From Ovoidimarina sp038744785 (lineage in GTDB: Bacteria > Pseudomonadota > Alphaproteobacteria > Rhodobacterales > Rhodobacteraceae), in contig JBCDLX010000016.1 in assembly GCA_038744785.1 (NCBI GenBank), positions 56,405 through 120,404 on the forward strand: a stretch of 64,000 bases of DNA, given 5' to 3'. A program made the translations under genes and the position numbers. Positions 19,164-26,511 of the stretch are shown one piece after another (the stretch's first letter is position 1; every line of letters starts with the position of its first letter). The notes under the pieces were generated by a model. It was not told the DNA's origin and ran no database searches. It saw nothing but the letters and a program-made list of their open reading frames with translations.

Positions 19164-19787
19164 ATGTCCAGACAAATGCTTGCCGGCATCACGGCGATGG
19201 CCGCCGTGGTTGTGGCGTCAAACATCCTTGTTCAGTTCCTCTTCGGTCAGTGGCTGACCTGGGGTGCCTTCACCTATCCGATTGCGTTTCTCGTGACCGA
19301 TGTGATGAACCGCGTTTATGGCGCGTCGAAAGCGCGGCGCGTCGTCTTTGCAGGGTTCCTGACGGGCGTGGCGTGTTCACTGATCGGTACGCAGATCGTT
19401 GGTGAATTCGGTCCGCTTGTAACGCTACGGATCGCCATCGGATCCGGCATCGCGTTCCTGACCGCGCAGCTTCTGGATATTTCGATCTTTGATCGCCTCA
19501 GGGACGGGTCCTGGTGGCGCGCGCCGTTAGCGTCGTCTTTGATCGGATCGTCTGTGGACACCGCGCTGTTCTTCACCATCGCGTTTTCGTCCTGGCTGGT
19601 GTTCATCGAACCTGGAAATGACGTGTCCTGGGCCAACGAAGCTTTGCCCTTGCTTGGTGTCGGACCGGTTGTCCCATTATGGGTTTCGCTTGCCGTCGCG
19701 GATTGGGGCGTGAAGCTTGGCCTTGCCCTGCTCGCTTTGTTGCCGTTTCGCGCAATTGTGGGTCGGCTTGCGCCACGGATAGCGTAA
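19164..19787 (+). CDS. Queuosine precursor transporter (YhhQ/VUT family)
   Basis: 207 aa integral membrane protein with about six hydrophobic helices. Family marks: VVVASNILVQF in helix 1 (ASN), FTYPIAFLVTDVMNRVYGASKARRVV (the TDxxNxxYG block) and the closing PLWVSLAVADWGVKLGLAL. YhhQ imports 7-cyano/7-aminomethyl-deazaguanine for queuosine in tRNA. Start ATG 19164 is supported by GGAAG about 8 nt upstream; the reading frame is open further upstream over the 3' end of mepA without hydrophobic sequence. Confidence 0.9.
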   Translation: MSRQMLAGITAMAAVVVASNILVQFLFGQWLTWGAFTYPIAFLVTDVMNRVYGASKARRVVFAGFLTGVACSLIGTQIVGEFGPLVTLRIAIGSGIAFLTAQLLDISIFDRLRDGSWWRAPLASSLIGSSVDTALFFTIAFSSWLVFIEPGNDVSWANEALPLLGVGPVVPLWVSLAVADWGVKLGLALLALLPFRAIVGRLAPRIA

Positions 19788-19793
19788 TTTCAT

Positions 19794-19813
19794 TTGACAG
19801 ATACGATATCTGT
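19794..19813 (+). promoter_or_regulatory. Candidate promoter -35 overlapping an operator-like palindrome
   Basis: TTGACA (19794-19799) overlaps a perfect palindrome ACAGATA-CGA-TATCTGT (19797-19813) just downstream of the queuosine-transporter gene. No good -10 is seen at normal spacing, so it could be an operator or activator site rather than a simple promoter. It heads the unusual arfB leader. Confidence 0.4.
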
Positions 19814-19858
19814 GCCCAACCTCCAAGTATCGGTTAACCAGAGAAAGGAGGTGGTCCA

Positions 19859-19912
19859 GTGTCGAGAGTGATATTGGAGAGAGGTGTCGGAACAGTCAGG
19901 AGGACCGGCTGA
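19859..19912 (+). CDS. 17-codon leader-type ORF with extended Shine-Dalgarno
   Basis: Starts at GTG, 6-7 nt after GGAGG inside an unusually long anti-16S complementarity. It encodes MSRVILERGVGTVRRTG (read from GTG) with four Arg in 17 residues, including an RR pair near the end encoded AGG AGG. The stop codon overlaps the first stem of the following hairpin, the geometry expected if translation controls RNA folding. AGG AGG also resembles an internal Shine-Dalgarno. No similarity to a known small protein is recognised. Confidence 0.4.
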   Translation: MSRVILERGVGTVRRTG

Positions 19913-19990
19913 CGCGGGCAGCCCCGCGTGGGAAAATGCTTCTGATTGGGCGTTCAGTGTCCTAACTGGCCCATCTCTAAAGATCTCGGA

Positions 19991-20016
19991 GGGCCGCCTG
20001 ATCGGGCGGCCCTTTT
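19991..20016 (+). terminator. Rho-independent terminator upstream of arfB
   Basis: Perfect 8-bp stem GGGCCGCC (19991-19998) / GGCGGCCC (20005-20012), loop TGATCG, then TTTT (20013-20016). It ends 16 nt before the arfB ATG, so arfB expression requires read-through or a promoter within or after it. Confidence 0.85.
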
Positions 20017-20032
20017 CGATTGGGGGAACATC

Positions 20033-20452
20033 ATGCGGATCAATGACCGGATCGAAATCGCGGATTGGGAGATTACCGAACAGTTTGTGCGCGCCTCGGG
20101 TCCGGGAGGGCAGAACGTGAACAAGGTGGCTTCGTCGGTAGAGCTCCGGTTCGAAGCCGCGCGGTCCCCGAATTTGTCTGACGCGGTGAAACGACGGCTG
20201 CGCCGGCTTGCAGGGCGACGCTGGACGAAGGAAGGCGCGGTCGTGATCCAGGTAAGCGAAGAGCGCAGCCAGGCCAGAAACCGCGACATCGCGCGGGCGC
20301 GCTTGCGGGATCTGATCGGCAAAGCGGCAGAAGCGCCGAAGAAACGCTTACGGACGCGCGTTTCTCTGAACCAGAAGCGGAAGCGCGTGGACGCGAAAAA
20401 GCGGCGAGGAGCGGTGAAAGCGCTGAGGGGGAACGTGGAGGGGGAGGAGTGA
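20033..20452 (+). CDS. arfB: Alternative ribosome-rescue factor / peptidyl-tRNA hydrolase ArfB (YaeJ)
   Basis: 139 aa. Catalytic GGQ motif in ASGPGGQNVNKVASSVELRF, the RF-like fold, then a long basic C-terminal tail (RVSLNQKRKRVDAKKRRGAVK) of the kind ArfB inserts into the empty mRNA channel of stalled ribosomes. It hydrolyses peptidyl-tRNA on non-stop complexes. The ATG at 20033 is chosen because GGGGA lies upstream and the N-terminus MRINDRIEIADWEI aligns with the family; the frame is open upstream through the terminator but without similarity. The leader described above probably governs it. Confidence 0.94.
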   Translation: MRINDRIEIADWEITEQFVRASGPGGQNVNKVASSVELRFEAARSPNLSDAVKRRLRRLAGRRWTKEGAVVIQVSEERSQARNRDIARARLRDLIGKAAEAPKKRLRTRVSLNQKRKRVDAKKRRGAVKALRGNVEGEE

Positions 20453-20779
20453 GTTCCGGATGCCGGGTACTGGGATCGCAAATCCTGTTCGGACTGGATA
20501 AATCGGGGGAGAAGTTAAGGATAGGTCTCGTTAAATTTGGCGCGGCATAAGAACTGCGAGTCAAATCAGGGGCTTAGGTAAGCCTCTGACTCTTAACAAA
20601 GAATCCACAAGCTGAGTTTGACGCACAAGCCCATTGTCGTTATGCTTGGGGTATGTAGTTGGCCCGCTGACCAATACATATGCCATGTGTGACACGGTGA
20701 TATTCTGCCGGCCGTAGCACCACTCGCGGGTGGGAGCGCATTGTGGGGTTCAAGGCAGGCCCCACCACATGGCAGCCAA
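20453..20779. other. 327-nt non-coding stretch with inverted repeats
   Basis: No convincing gene. It holds an imperfect long hairpin (20558-20592; GAGTCA...AGGGGCTTA pairing with TAAGCCTCTGACTC) that may terminate arfB transcription. It also holds a perfect 9-bp inverted repeat GTAGTTGGC (20655-20663) / GCCAACTAC (20775-20783) that encloses a second hairpin (TGTGGGG...CCCCACCACA, about 20741-20768). The second arm runs into the stop end of the toxin-like gene. Base composition is less GC-rich than the neighbouring genes. Confidence 0.5.
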
Positions 20780-21205
20780 CTACGCCCAACCTTCTCTCAG
20801 GACAGCGCCACGCCGTAGTAGTGCTTTCGTTTGACGAGGCGCCGTGCGATATAGAGTCTTCACGTATGTACGCCTTCGGTCTTCAGTCACTTTGACGACA
20901 GACTTGTAACGCGCTCCGTCGATTTCGCAACTTATGATGGCGTGGGTGGGCCGATGGTCTGCCAGCCAAAGCCCCGTAAATAGGATTCTCGGCAGCAGTC
21001 TGAGCTCCCGGTTGGAGATATGGTCTCCGTGCATCTGAACGATATGACGGACGCTTTGATCGGACAGGTAAATTATGTCTCTCGAACAGCCAAGATAGCG
21101 GCGAGCCTCATGCGGAAGGGTACCGATCTCAAGCTCGGGTCGACGAGCGGCCAACAGCTCAATCAAATCAGTGTCTGAAACCGCAATGAGATAGTCGCTC
21201 TCCAC
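20780..21205 (-). CDS. Toxin-like protein, possibly a BECR-fold (barnase/EndoU/colicin-type) RNase
   Basis: 141 aa from a GTG; no start with a good ribosome-binding site is seen. The C-terminal two thirds contain a His in SVRHIVQMHGDH, LLPRILFTGLWLADHRP, RYKSVVKVTEDRRRTYVKTLYR and a final RR-rich tail. The order His, then small strand, then xKSVVKVT and Y-VKTLYR resembles phage and polymorphic-toxin PBECR-type nuclease domains. This is a pattern judgement, not a firm family hit. It lies 48 nt downstream of pncB on the same strand, in the same frame after the pncB stop. No antitoxin partner is visible. The alternative is an unrelated phage-derived protein. Confidence 0.45.
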   Translation of the reverse strand: MESDYLIAVSDTDLIELLAARRPELEIGTLPHEARRYLGCSRDIIYLSDQSVRHIVQMHGDHISNRELRLLPRILFTGLWLADHRPTHAIISCEIDGARYKSVVKVTEDRRRTYVKTLYRTAPRQTKALLRRGAVLREGWA

Positions 21206-21253
21206 CTCTATCGGTCTAGCAACCCAAGAGCGAAAAATCGACTGATACTCACC

Positions 21254-22546
21254 CTAAACCACCACCTCCACCGCCTCCTGCGCCCCTACCCCGAACACCC
21301 GTTTGTAGCGTGCGATCTCGTCCTCCGGCCCCATCGCCTTTCTGGGGTTGTCCGACAGCTTCACCGTGGGTCGTCCGTTCGCCGCGACCGCCTTGCAGAC
21401 GAGCGAGAACGGGGCCAGCGCGTCGTCTTGCGCCAGCCCGCGGAAGTCGTTTGTCAGAAGCGTGCCCCAGCCAAACGATACCCGAACCCGGCCCGCAAAC
21501 CGGGCGTGAAGGTCGATGATCTTGTCGACGTCGAGCCCGTCCGAGAAGATCACCAGCTTCTCCTTCGGGTCCTCGCCCCGCGCTTGCCACCAGCGGATCG
21601 CGGTTTCGGCCCCTTCAGCGGGATCACCGGAATCGATGCGGATGCCGGTCCAACCCGCCAGCCAGTCGGGTGCATCCCGCAAGAACCCTTCGGTGCCGTA
21701 AGTGTCGGGCAGGATGATCCGCAGGTTGCCGTCGTGTTCTTCATGCCAGTCGGCCAGAACCTCGTACGGCGCGCGTGCCAGTTCGGCGTCGGTTTCGGCC
21801 TGCGCGGCATAGACCATCGGCAGTTCATGGGCGTTGGTTCCAATGGCTTCCAGGTCGCGGTTCTTGGCGATCAGACAGTTAGAGGTGCCAATAAAAGCCT
21901 GCCCCAACCCTTCGCCCATCGCCTGCACGGCCCAGTCCTGCCACAGGAACGAGTGCCGTCGCCGCGTTCCGAAATCAGCGATCAGAAGCCCGTCGATGTC
22001 GCGCAGCTTTTCGATCTTTTCCCAAAGCTTCGTCATCGCACGGGCATAAAGCACCTGAAGCTCGAACTTTCGCATGCGACCCAGAACGGCGCGGCCCCTT
22101 AGCTCCATTAAAACTGCAAGTGCGGGGATTTCCCACAGCATGACTTCGGGCCACGAACCTTCAAACGCCAGTTCATACTGATCGCCGACACGTTCCAGAT
22201 GATACGGCGGCAAGGTCAGGTTTTCGAACCAGTCCATGAAGGCAGGGGTAAACATCTGCCGTTTACCGTAAAATGTGTTCCCGCGCATCCAGGTGGATTC
22301 GCCGCGTGCCAGTCGAAGCGTCCGAATGTGATCAAGCTGTTCCCGTAGCTCGCCTTCATCGATCAGCTTTGCCAGCGGGACCGCGGATGTCCGGTTGATC
22401 AGCGAGAACGTGACCGTTGTGTCGGGCCGGTTCCGAAAGACCGACTGACACATCAGAAGCTTGTAGAAATCGGTGTCGATCATCGAGCGGACGATCGGAT
22501 CGATCTTCCACTTGTGGTTCCAGACGCGCGTGGCGATATCGACCAT
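21254..22546 (-). CDS. pncB: Nicotinate phosphoribosyltransferase
   Basis: 430 aa, full length. It forms nicotinate mononucleotide from nicotinate, PRPP and ATP (Preiss-Handler NAD salvage). Seen: N-terminal DTDFYKLLMCQSVFRN, ADFGTRRRHS (substrate-binding Arg region), FIGTSNCLIAKN, a phospho-His-containing NAHELPMVYAAQ, and RIDSGDPAEGAE and FSDGLDVD in the phosphoribosyl-binding half. The ATG is preceded by a strong GGGAGGG. pncA lies nearby on the same strand, 1.2 kb upstream, separated by the oppositely oriented tandem pair. Confidence 0.96.
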   Translation of the reverse strand: MVDIATRVWNHKWKIDPIVRSMIDTDFYKLLMCQSVFRNRPDTTVTFSLINRTSAVPLAKLIDEGELREQLDHIRTLRLARGESTWMRGNTFYGKRQMFTPAFMDWFENLTLPPYHLERVGDQYELAFEGSWPEVMLWEIPALAVLMELRGRAVLGRMRKFELQVLYARAMTKLWEKIEKLRDIDGLLIADFGTRRRHSFLWQDWAVQAMGEGLGQAFIGTSNCLIAKNRDLEAIGTNAHELPMVYAAQAETDAELARAPYEVLADWHEEHDGNLRIILPDTYGTEGFLRDAPDWLAGWTGIRIDSGDPAEGAETAIRWWQARGEDPKEKLVIFSDGLDVDKIIDLHARFAGRVRVSFGWGTLLTNDFRGLAQDDALAPFSLVCKAVAANGRPTVKLSDNPRKAMGPEDEIARYKRVFGVGAQEAVEVVV

Positions 22547-22745
22547 GGCATCCCTCCCTTGGCGCCTCTTTATGCGAGCGAGGGGCGGAAGATGTCCAGC
22601 GGTGTCCGCCTGTGTGTTTCAGTGACCGTTTCCATGGAAAATTTACATAATTGCCCACAACTCGCACGATCCGGGCAAAGTTTCGCCGTAATCGTTTCGG
22701 ATAAGGAAACCATCATTAGGGGGATAACAATGCGGGGAGCTTTCC

Positions 22746-23159
22746 ATGTCCCTGGAGTATGATTTCGATATTGTCGTGAGTGAGGACGGCACACAGCTTG
22801 CTATGTTCCGCAGCGCCGACACGGCGAATGCGCTGCGCGGGGCAGACCCTGCGGTGCGCGATTACTTTGCGGCGTCAGGATTTGGTTTCGATACACACAA
22901 CAGTGGCGCGGGTCCAGGATTCTATCCTGCGGATGACGAAGTGCTGCGTGTGGCGTTGATCGAACGGCTTAGCGACAATCTGTGGCGTGTGGACGTTACG
23001 AAGGCCGAGATGAACGGGTTCGATTTCGCAGCGTTCATGACGCATTTGACCGAAGCGGAACCTATTGAGATGCAGCGCGCAGCATTCAAGTTTGGGCTTC
23101 CCGTCGACCGGCTGATCCAGACGTTCCGGGCACAGCGACCCACGCGCACCACGGGCTGA
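22746..23159 (+). CDS. Uncharacterised acidic protein, first of a tandem paralogous pair
   Basis: 137 aa, soluble, acidic, no signal or membrane segment. ATG preceded by GGGGAG. Shared with the next gene: an N-terminal YDFDI, FR..DTANAL-like segment, AVRDYF-A-SGFGFD, NSG-GPGFYP-DDE, a VALIERL helix and MNGFDF-AF--HL-EAEP. No known domain is recognised. It lies divergent from pncB across a 199-nt gap. Similarity to its neighbour over about 120 residues implies duplication followed by divergence. Function unknown. Confidence 0.75.
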   Translation: MSLEYDFDIVVSEDGTQLAMFRSADTANALRGADPAVRDYFAASGFGFDTHNSGAGPGFYPADDEVLRVALIERLSDNLWRVDVTKAEMNGFDFAAFMTHLTEAEPIEMQRAAFKFGLPVDRLIQTFRAQRPTRTTG

Positions 23160-23250
23160 ATTCAACCGCAAAACCGTTTCTGTTTCGGCGCAATTCTGCC
23201 CGATTCCACCCCCATTGTTCTGTTGGAACACGTGTGTTTTGGGGACTGAA

Positions 23251-23823
23251 ATGGGCTTAAGTTACGATTTCGATATCCACTGGCTGGTGCCGCGAGAGCT
23301 GTATTCTAACGCGCAGGCTTGTGCATTCGAGGAAGAGACCGGCGAGACGGCAGATGTGCGTGGCACCTATCGCGCGCTGTTCCGCGAAACTGAAACGGCC
23401 AGCGCGCTTTTGGGTTCGGACGAACCTGTCCGTCGCTTTTTCGAAGCCGCCGGATTTGGGTTCAACGTCTATGACAGCGGTGCCCCGGCAGGTCGCTATC
23501 CACAAGAAGATGAGACCGCACATATCGATGTCATTGAGCGGCTGACCGGTGCGCTTCCCGGTTTCGACCCAGAAGCACACAACATGAATGGTTTTGATTT
23601 CGAGATGTTCCTTGAACACCTGGCCACTGCCGAGCCTTGGGTTCAACCAGCCCCGGCGGCGCCGAAAAGAACGCGTCGAGCTCTTCCGGTGCTTCCGCTG
23701 AAGGCGGCAGCTGTTCTCGTGGCAGTGATTGGATCCGCGCTGCTTTGGCAGACGGGAGGAGACCTGATCTCAGGTCAGTTCGACACCGGCTTTCTGCATG
23801 CCTTCACGCGCGGCGGCGAGTGA
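23251..23823 (+). CDS. Uncharacterised protein with C-terminal membrane anchor, second tandem paralogue
   Basis: 190 aa from ATG 23251 (GGGGA upstream). The N-terminal ~125 residues repeat the pattern of the preceding gene: SYDFDIHW, RALFRETETASALLG, RRFFEAAGFGFN, DSGAPAGRYPQEDE, IDVIERLTG and NMNGFDFEMFLEHLATAEP. A Pro/Ala/Lys linker (QPAPAAPKRTRR) follows, then one hydrophobic helix near 148-166 (AAAVLVAVIGSALLW), so it is probably tail-anchored with the conserved domain in the cytosol. The 3' end overlaps convergent pncA by 54 nt. No function can be assigned. Confidence 0.78.
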   Translation: MGLSYDFDIHWLVPRELYSNAQACAFEEETGETADVRGTYRALFRETETASALLGSDEPVRRFFEAAGFGFNVYDSGAPAGRYPQEDETAHIDVIERLTGALPGFDPEAHNMNGFDFEMFLEHLATAEPWVQPAPAAPKRTRRALPVLPLKAAAVLVAVIGSALLWQTGGDLISGQFDTGFLHAFTRGGE

Positions 23824-24375
23824 ACCGTCCATGTCGATTGCCCGGCTCAGGCTTTCGATGACCCGCACCGTGAAGCCGCATTTCGCCGCGTCCACCGCCG
23901 AAAAATTGACGCAGAAATCTGTTGCCAGGCCGACAAGGGTCACGGTGTCCACCCCGCGGTTGCGCAGGTAGCCTTCAAGCCCCGTCGGTGTGCTTTGGTC
24001 ATTCTCGAAGAACGCCGAGTAGCTGTCTATTTCGCGCCTAAAGCCCTTGCGGATCACAAGATCGGCGGCGTCGACGTTCAGATCTGCTTGAAACGCGGCC
24101 CCGCCTGATCCTTGGATGCAATGGTCGGGCCAGAGGACTTGCGTTCCGTAAGGCATCTCGGTCAGCTCGAACGGCTCTTTGCCGGGATGTGAAGATGCGA
24201 ACGACAGATGCCCGGCCGGGTGCCAGTCCTGGGTCAGCACACGTACCGGAAACTCGGGCATCAGCCCATTGATCGGGGCCACGATCTGATCGCCACCGGC
24301 GACGGCAAGCGCGCCGCCCGGGCAAAAATCGTTCTGCACGTCGATCACGATGAGCGCTTCGTTCTGGGGGCGCAT
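23770..24375 (-). CDS. pncA: Nicotinamidase
   Basis: 201 aa isochorismatase-fold amidase: nicotinamide to nicotinate, feeding PncB. Catalytic triad visible: Asp in IVIDVQNDFCPGG, Lys in LVIRKGFRRE, Cys in GLATDFCVNFSA. Metal-site Asp/His in TQDWHPAGHLSF. ATG 24375 is chosen for its N-terminal match to the family (MRPQNEALIVIDVQ) and the GGAGA 6 nt upstream; the frame is open to 24471. Divergent from trhO. Confidence 0.95.
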   Translation of the reverse strand: MRPQNEALIVIDVQNDFCPGGALAVAGGDQIVAPINGLMPEFPVRVLTQDWHPAGHLSFASSHPGKEPFELTEMPYGTQVLWPDHCIQGSGGAAFQADLNVDAADLVIRKGFRREIDSYSAFFENDQSTPTGLEGYLRNRGVDTVTLVGLATDFCVNFSAVDAAKCGFTVRVIESLSRAIDMDGSLAAAREGMQKAGVELT

Positions 24376-24469
24376 AGATGTCTCCGCATTTGGCAACTCA
24401 TCGATAGGGCCCAATTGCCTATGCGGTGTCAACTTGCGGGGACCGGGCCACAGGCGTAATCGGGGTCCC

Positions 24470-25354
24470 ATGTTTATTGTCGCTGCGCTCTATAAGTTCA
24501 CTCCGTTTGACAATCCGGGTGCACTGAAACCCGCGCTTCTGCAGCGTTGCCTTGCAGAAGGTGTGCGGGGCACGCTTCTTTTGGCGAGTGAGGGGATCAA
24601 CGGAACGATCGCGGGCACACCGGAAGGGATCACAGCCGCTCTTGATGCTGTTCGCGCTTTGCCGGGTTGCGCAGATATCGAATGGAAGGAAAGCACGGCG
24701 GTAGAAATGCCGTTCAATCGCATGAAGGTGCGACTGAAGCGCGAGATTGTGACGATGGGGCAACCAAGTGTCGACCCGACCGCTGCTGTCGGCCGCTATG
24801 TCGACGCCGAAGATTGGAACGCCTTGATCGCCGATCCCGACGTGGCCGTGATCGACACCCGGAACGATTACGAGGTTGCGCTGGGCACGTTCCAGGGCGC
24901 GGTCGATCCCGGCACGGCGAGCTTTGGGGAATTTCCGGCATGGTGGAAAGAGAATTGCGACCGGTTTAAGGGCAAACGGATCGCGATGTTCTGCACGGGC
25001 GGAATTCGGTGCGAGAAATCCACGAACTACCTTCTGGGGCAGGGCGTGGAGGAGGTGTTTCACCTCAAGGGAGGCATCCTGAAGTACCTTGAAAATGTGT
25101 CGGAAAAAGACAGCCGCTGGACGGGCGAGTGCTTTGTCTTCGACAAACGCGTTTCGGTTGGACATGGGCTGGCCGAAGGGCCGCATGTGCTGTGTTATGC
25201 CTGCCGGATGCCACTTGCGCCCGATGACCTTGAGCGTCCGGAGTACGAGGCTGGTGTTAGTTGCCATCATTGCTTGGCCACGCACACAGAGGCGGATCGT
25301 GCACGGTTTCGGGAACGTCAGCACCAATTGCATCTGCGCGACGGTGCCACCTGA
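24470..25354 (+). CDS. trhO: tRNA uridine(34) hydroxylase, oxygen-dependent (rhodanese-like)
   Basis: 294 aa. TrhO forms 5-hydroxyuridine at the wobble position of tRNA. N-terminal acylphosphatase-like domain (LLLASEGINGTIAG), central rhodanese domain with VIDTRNDYEV and active-site Cys in FCTGGIRCEK, then GGILKYLE and FVFDKRVSVGHG. A C-terminal Cys-rich part (CYACRMPL, CHHC) is typical of the longer TrhO forms and may bind zinc. ATG 24470 gives the standard N-terminus MFIVAALYKF. Convergent with the winged-helix gene, 11 nt apart. Confidence 0.95.
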   Translation: MFIVAALYKFTPFDNPGALKPALLQRCLAEGVRGTLLLASEGINGTIAGTPEGITAALDAVRALPGCADIEWKESTAVEMPFNRMKVRLKREIVTMGQPSVDPTAAVGRYVDAEDWNALIADPDVAVIDTRNDYEVALGTFQGAVDPGTASFGEFPAWWKENCDRFKGKRIAMFCTGGIRCEKSTNYLLGQGVEEVFHLKGGILKYLENVSEKDSRWTGECFVFDKRVSVGHGLAEGPHVLCYACRMPLAPDDLERPEYEAGVSCHHCLATHTEADRARFRERQHQLHLRDGAT

Positions 25355-25365
25355 CGATCCGATCC

Positions 25366-26070
25366 TCAGATCATTCGAATGACACCTTTTTCTATGGCCA
25401 GTGTGTAGCCCTGCTTGGCAATGGTCTTGATTAACAGTTCGGCGACCAACTGATTGCCTAAAGCGTCGCGCAGCCGTTTGATCCGGGTGGCGCCTGCGGC
25501 CTCTTCGCAATCTGCGGCACTTCGGCCTGAGATGACGCCCTCTAGTTCTGCACCCGACAAGATCTCATCATCCATACGCGCCTCGGCCAATGCCGATAGC
25601 GTCTCGACCATCGCGCCGGTCAGTTTGAATTCCATATTGTTCAGGTAAACCGTGTTCTCCCCACGATTGATGAGCAAGGATGAGACTTGAATACCTTGCC
25701 GCTCGATCTCGCCCATCCGGCGATTAAGCACAATGATCGTCACAAGAAACACCAAAGACGCAACCAAAAGGCCTGTGGCGAAGATCATCAAAACGAAGAT
25801 CACCACACGGTAGCTTGCCAGTGTCTCGGAAAACGCTGTGCCGGATTGGGCAAGGATTTCCAGCAGTTTGATCTCGGCATTGCTTGTCAGATCATCGTTT
25901 TCGACAAACAACTGTTCAACCCTTGCGTTGAACGCATTCGCATCGGGCAGATTGACGAACAAAAATACCGCCGCGCCGCCCAAGATCACGACAATGGCGA
26001 TGATTCCAATTGTAACGATGCGCGTCCCCGCAGCCCGGCTTTCAGAAGCGGAGGAAGAAGTCTCCGGCAC
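25366..26070 (-). CDS. Membrane protein with cytoplasmic OmpR/ToxR-type winged helix
   Basis: 234 aa. The GTG at 26070 is chosen because AAAGGAG sits 5-6 nt upstream; ATGs at 26094 and 26118 in the same frame lack a site. Order: short hydrophilic N-terminus, TM1 (about 18-40, IVTIGIIAIVVILGGAAVFL), a roughly 45-residue predicted periplasmic segment, TM2 (about 88-113, VVIFVLMIFATGLLVASLVF), a basic NRRMG, then a C-terminal domain of ~95 residues. That domain (ETLSALAEARMDDEILS, ATRIKRLRDALGNQ, IKTIAKQGYTLAI) follows the trans_reg_C helix and wing pattern. The reverse order of ToxR/CadC (membrane first, DNA-binding last) is notable. Overlaps the small secreted-protein gene by 29 nt. Confidence 0.8.
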   Translation of the reverse strand: MPETSSSASESRAAGTRIVTIGIIAIVVILGGAAVFLFVNLPDANAFNARVEQLFVENDDLTSNAEIKLLEILAQSGTAFSETLASYRVVIFVLMIFATGLLVASLVFLVTIIVLNRRMGEIERQGIQVSSLLINRGENTVYLNNMEFKLTGAMVETLSALAEARMDDEILSGAELEGVISGRSAADCEEAAGATRIKRLRDALGNQLVAELLIKTIAKQGYTLAIEKGVIRMI

Positions 26071-26329
26071 TTTGTCTCCTTTGGTCGAGCCCATTGTCGC
26101 CGAATGTTGAGACGACATTAAGCAGCGTCCAGCCGCCGCGCGCGACCTTTGCGGCAACCTCGGCTCGCGCCCGGCCTGCATTCCCGCACGCTGAATCAGA
26201 GATCCGCACCACGCCATAGTGCAGCCGCAGCGGGTTATCCATCTTGGCCTTGTAATCCGCATAGCAGGCCGCCTCTGCCGTACCGCCGACGGCGAGGAGC
26301 AAGCAGGTTATGACAAGGGCACGCTTCAT
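26042..26329 (-). CDS. Small secreted protein of unknown function
   Basis: 95 aa with a clear signal peptide (ALVITCLLLAVGGTAEA, cleavage near residue 20) leaving a ~75-residue mature protein with two Cys (ACYADYK, DSACGN), likely a periplasmic disulfide. Mature sequence features: NPLRLHYGVVRIS, GGWTLLNVVSTFG and an aromatic C-terminus FFLRF. No domain is recognised. Its stop lies inside the start of the winged-helix membrane gene, so the two are probably translationally coupled and may act together; that link is inference. Confidence 0.75.
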   Translation of the reverse strand: MKRALVITCLLLAVGGTAEAACYADYKAKMDNPLRLHYGVVRISDSACGNAGRARAEVAAKVARGGWTLLNVVSTFGDNGLDQRRQSAGDFFLRF

Positions 26330-26511
26330 GCCCGCACACTGCGCGCAGCTGTGCGGTAATTCAATATCTGGGACACTTTTCGGCGCGGATATCCGATAGC
26401 AATCCCGCGATATGGCTTAGCCCAGGCGTTCGCTCCAGCGTTCAGACATCGATACCCGGCATCGTGATCGGGGCGTCCCAAAAGAACGATCTGAACGAAA
26501 GGAACCCTTCA

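Larger units (their letters stand above)
19841..20016 (+). ncRNA. Candidate leader / small RNA upstream of arfB
   Basis: A structured stretch between a promoter-like region and arfB. It contains AGAAAGGAGGTGGTCC (19842-19857), matching 15 of 16 bases of the complement of the usual alphaproteobacterial 16S 3' end. A 17-codon ORF (19859-19912) follows, then a perfect 7-bp hairpin ACGCGGG-CAGC-CCCGCGT (19912-19929) and an intrinsic terminator ending at 20016. It could be an attenuation leader for arfB, an independent sRNA, or a tiny mRNA. The elements are seen directly; the function is inferred. Confidence 0.45.

Noticed and set aside
21206..21256. Stop-codon read-through fusion of PncB with the downstream toxin-like protein.
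   Set aside because: The frames do match, but that has a one-in-three chance and no read-through context is visible.
24419..25510. Long open frame on the minus strand opposite trhO.
   Set aside because: It has no recognisable domain and is antisense to a well-conserved gene.
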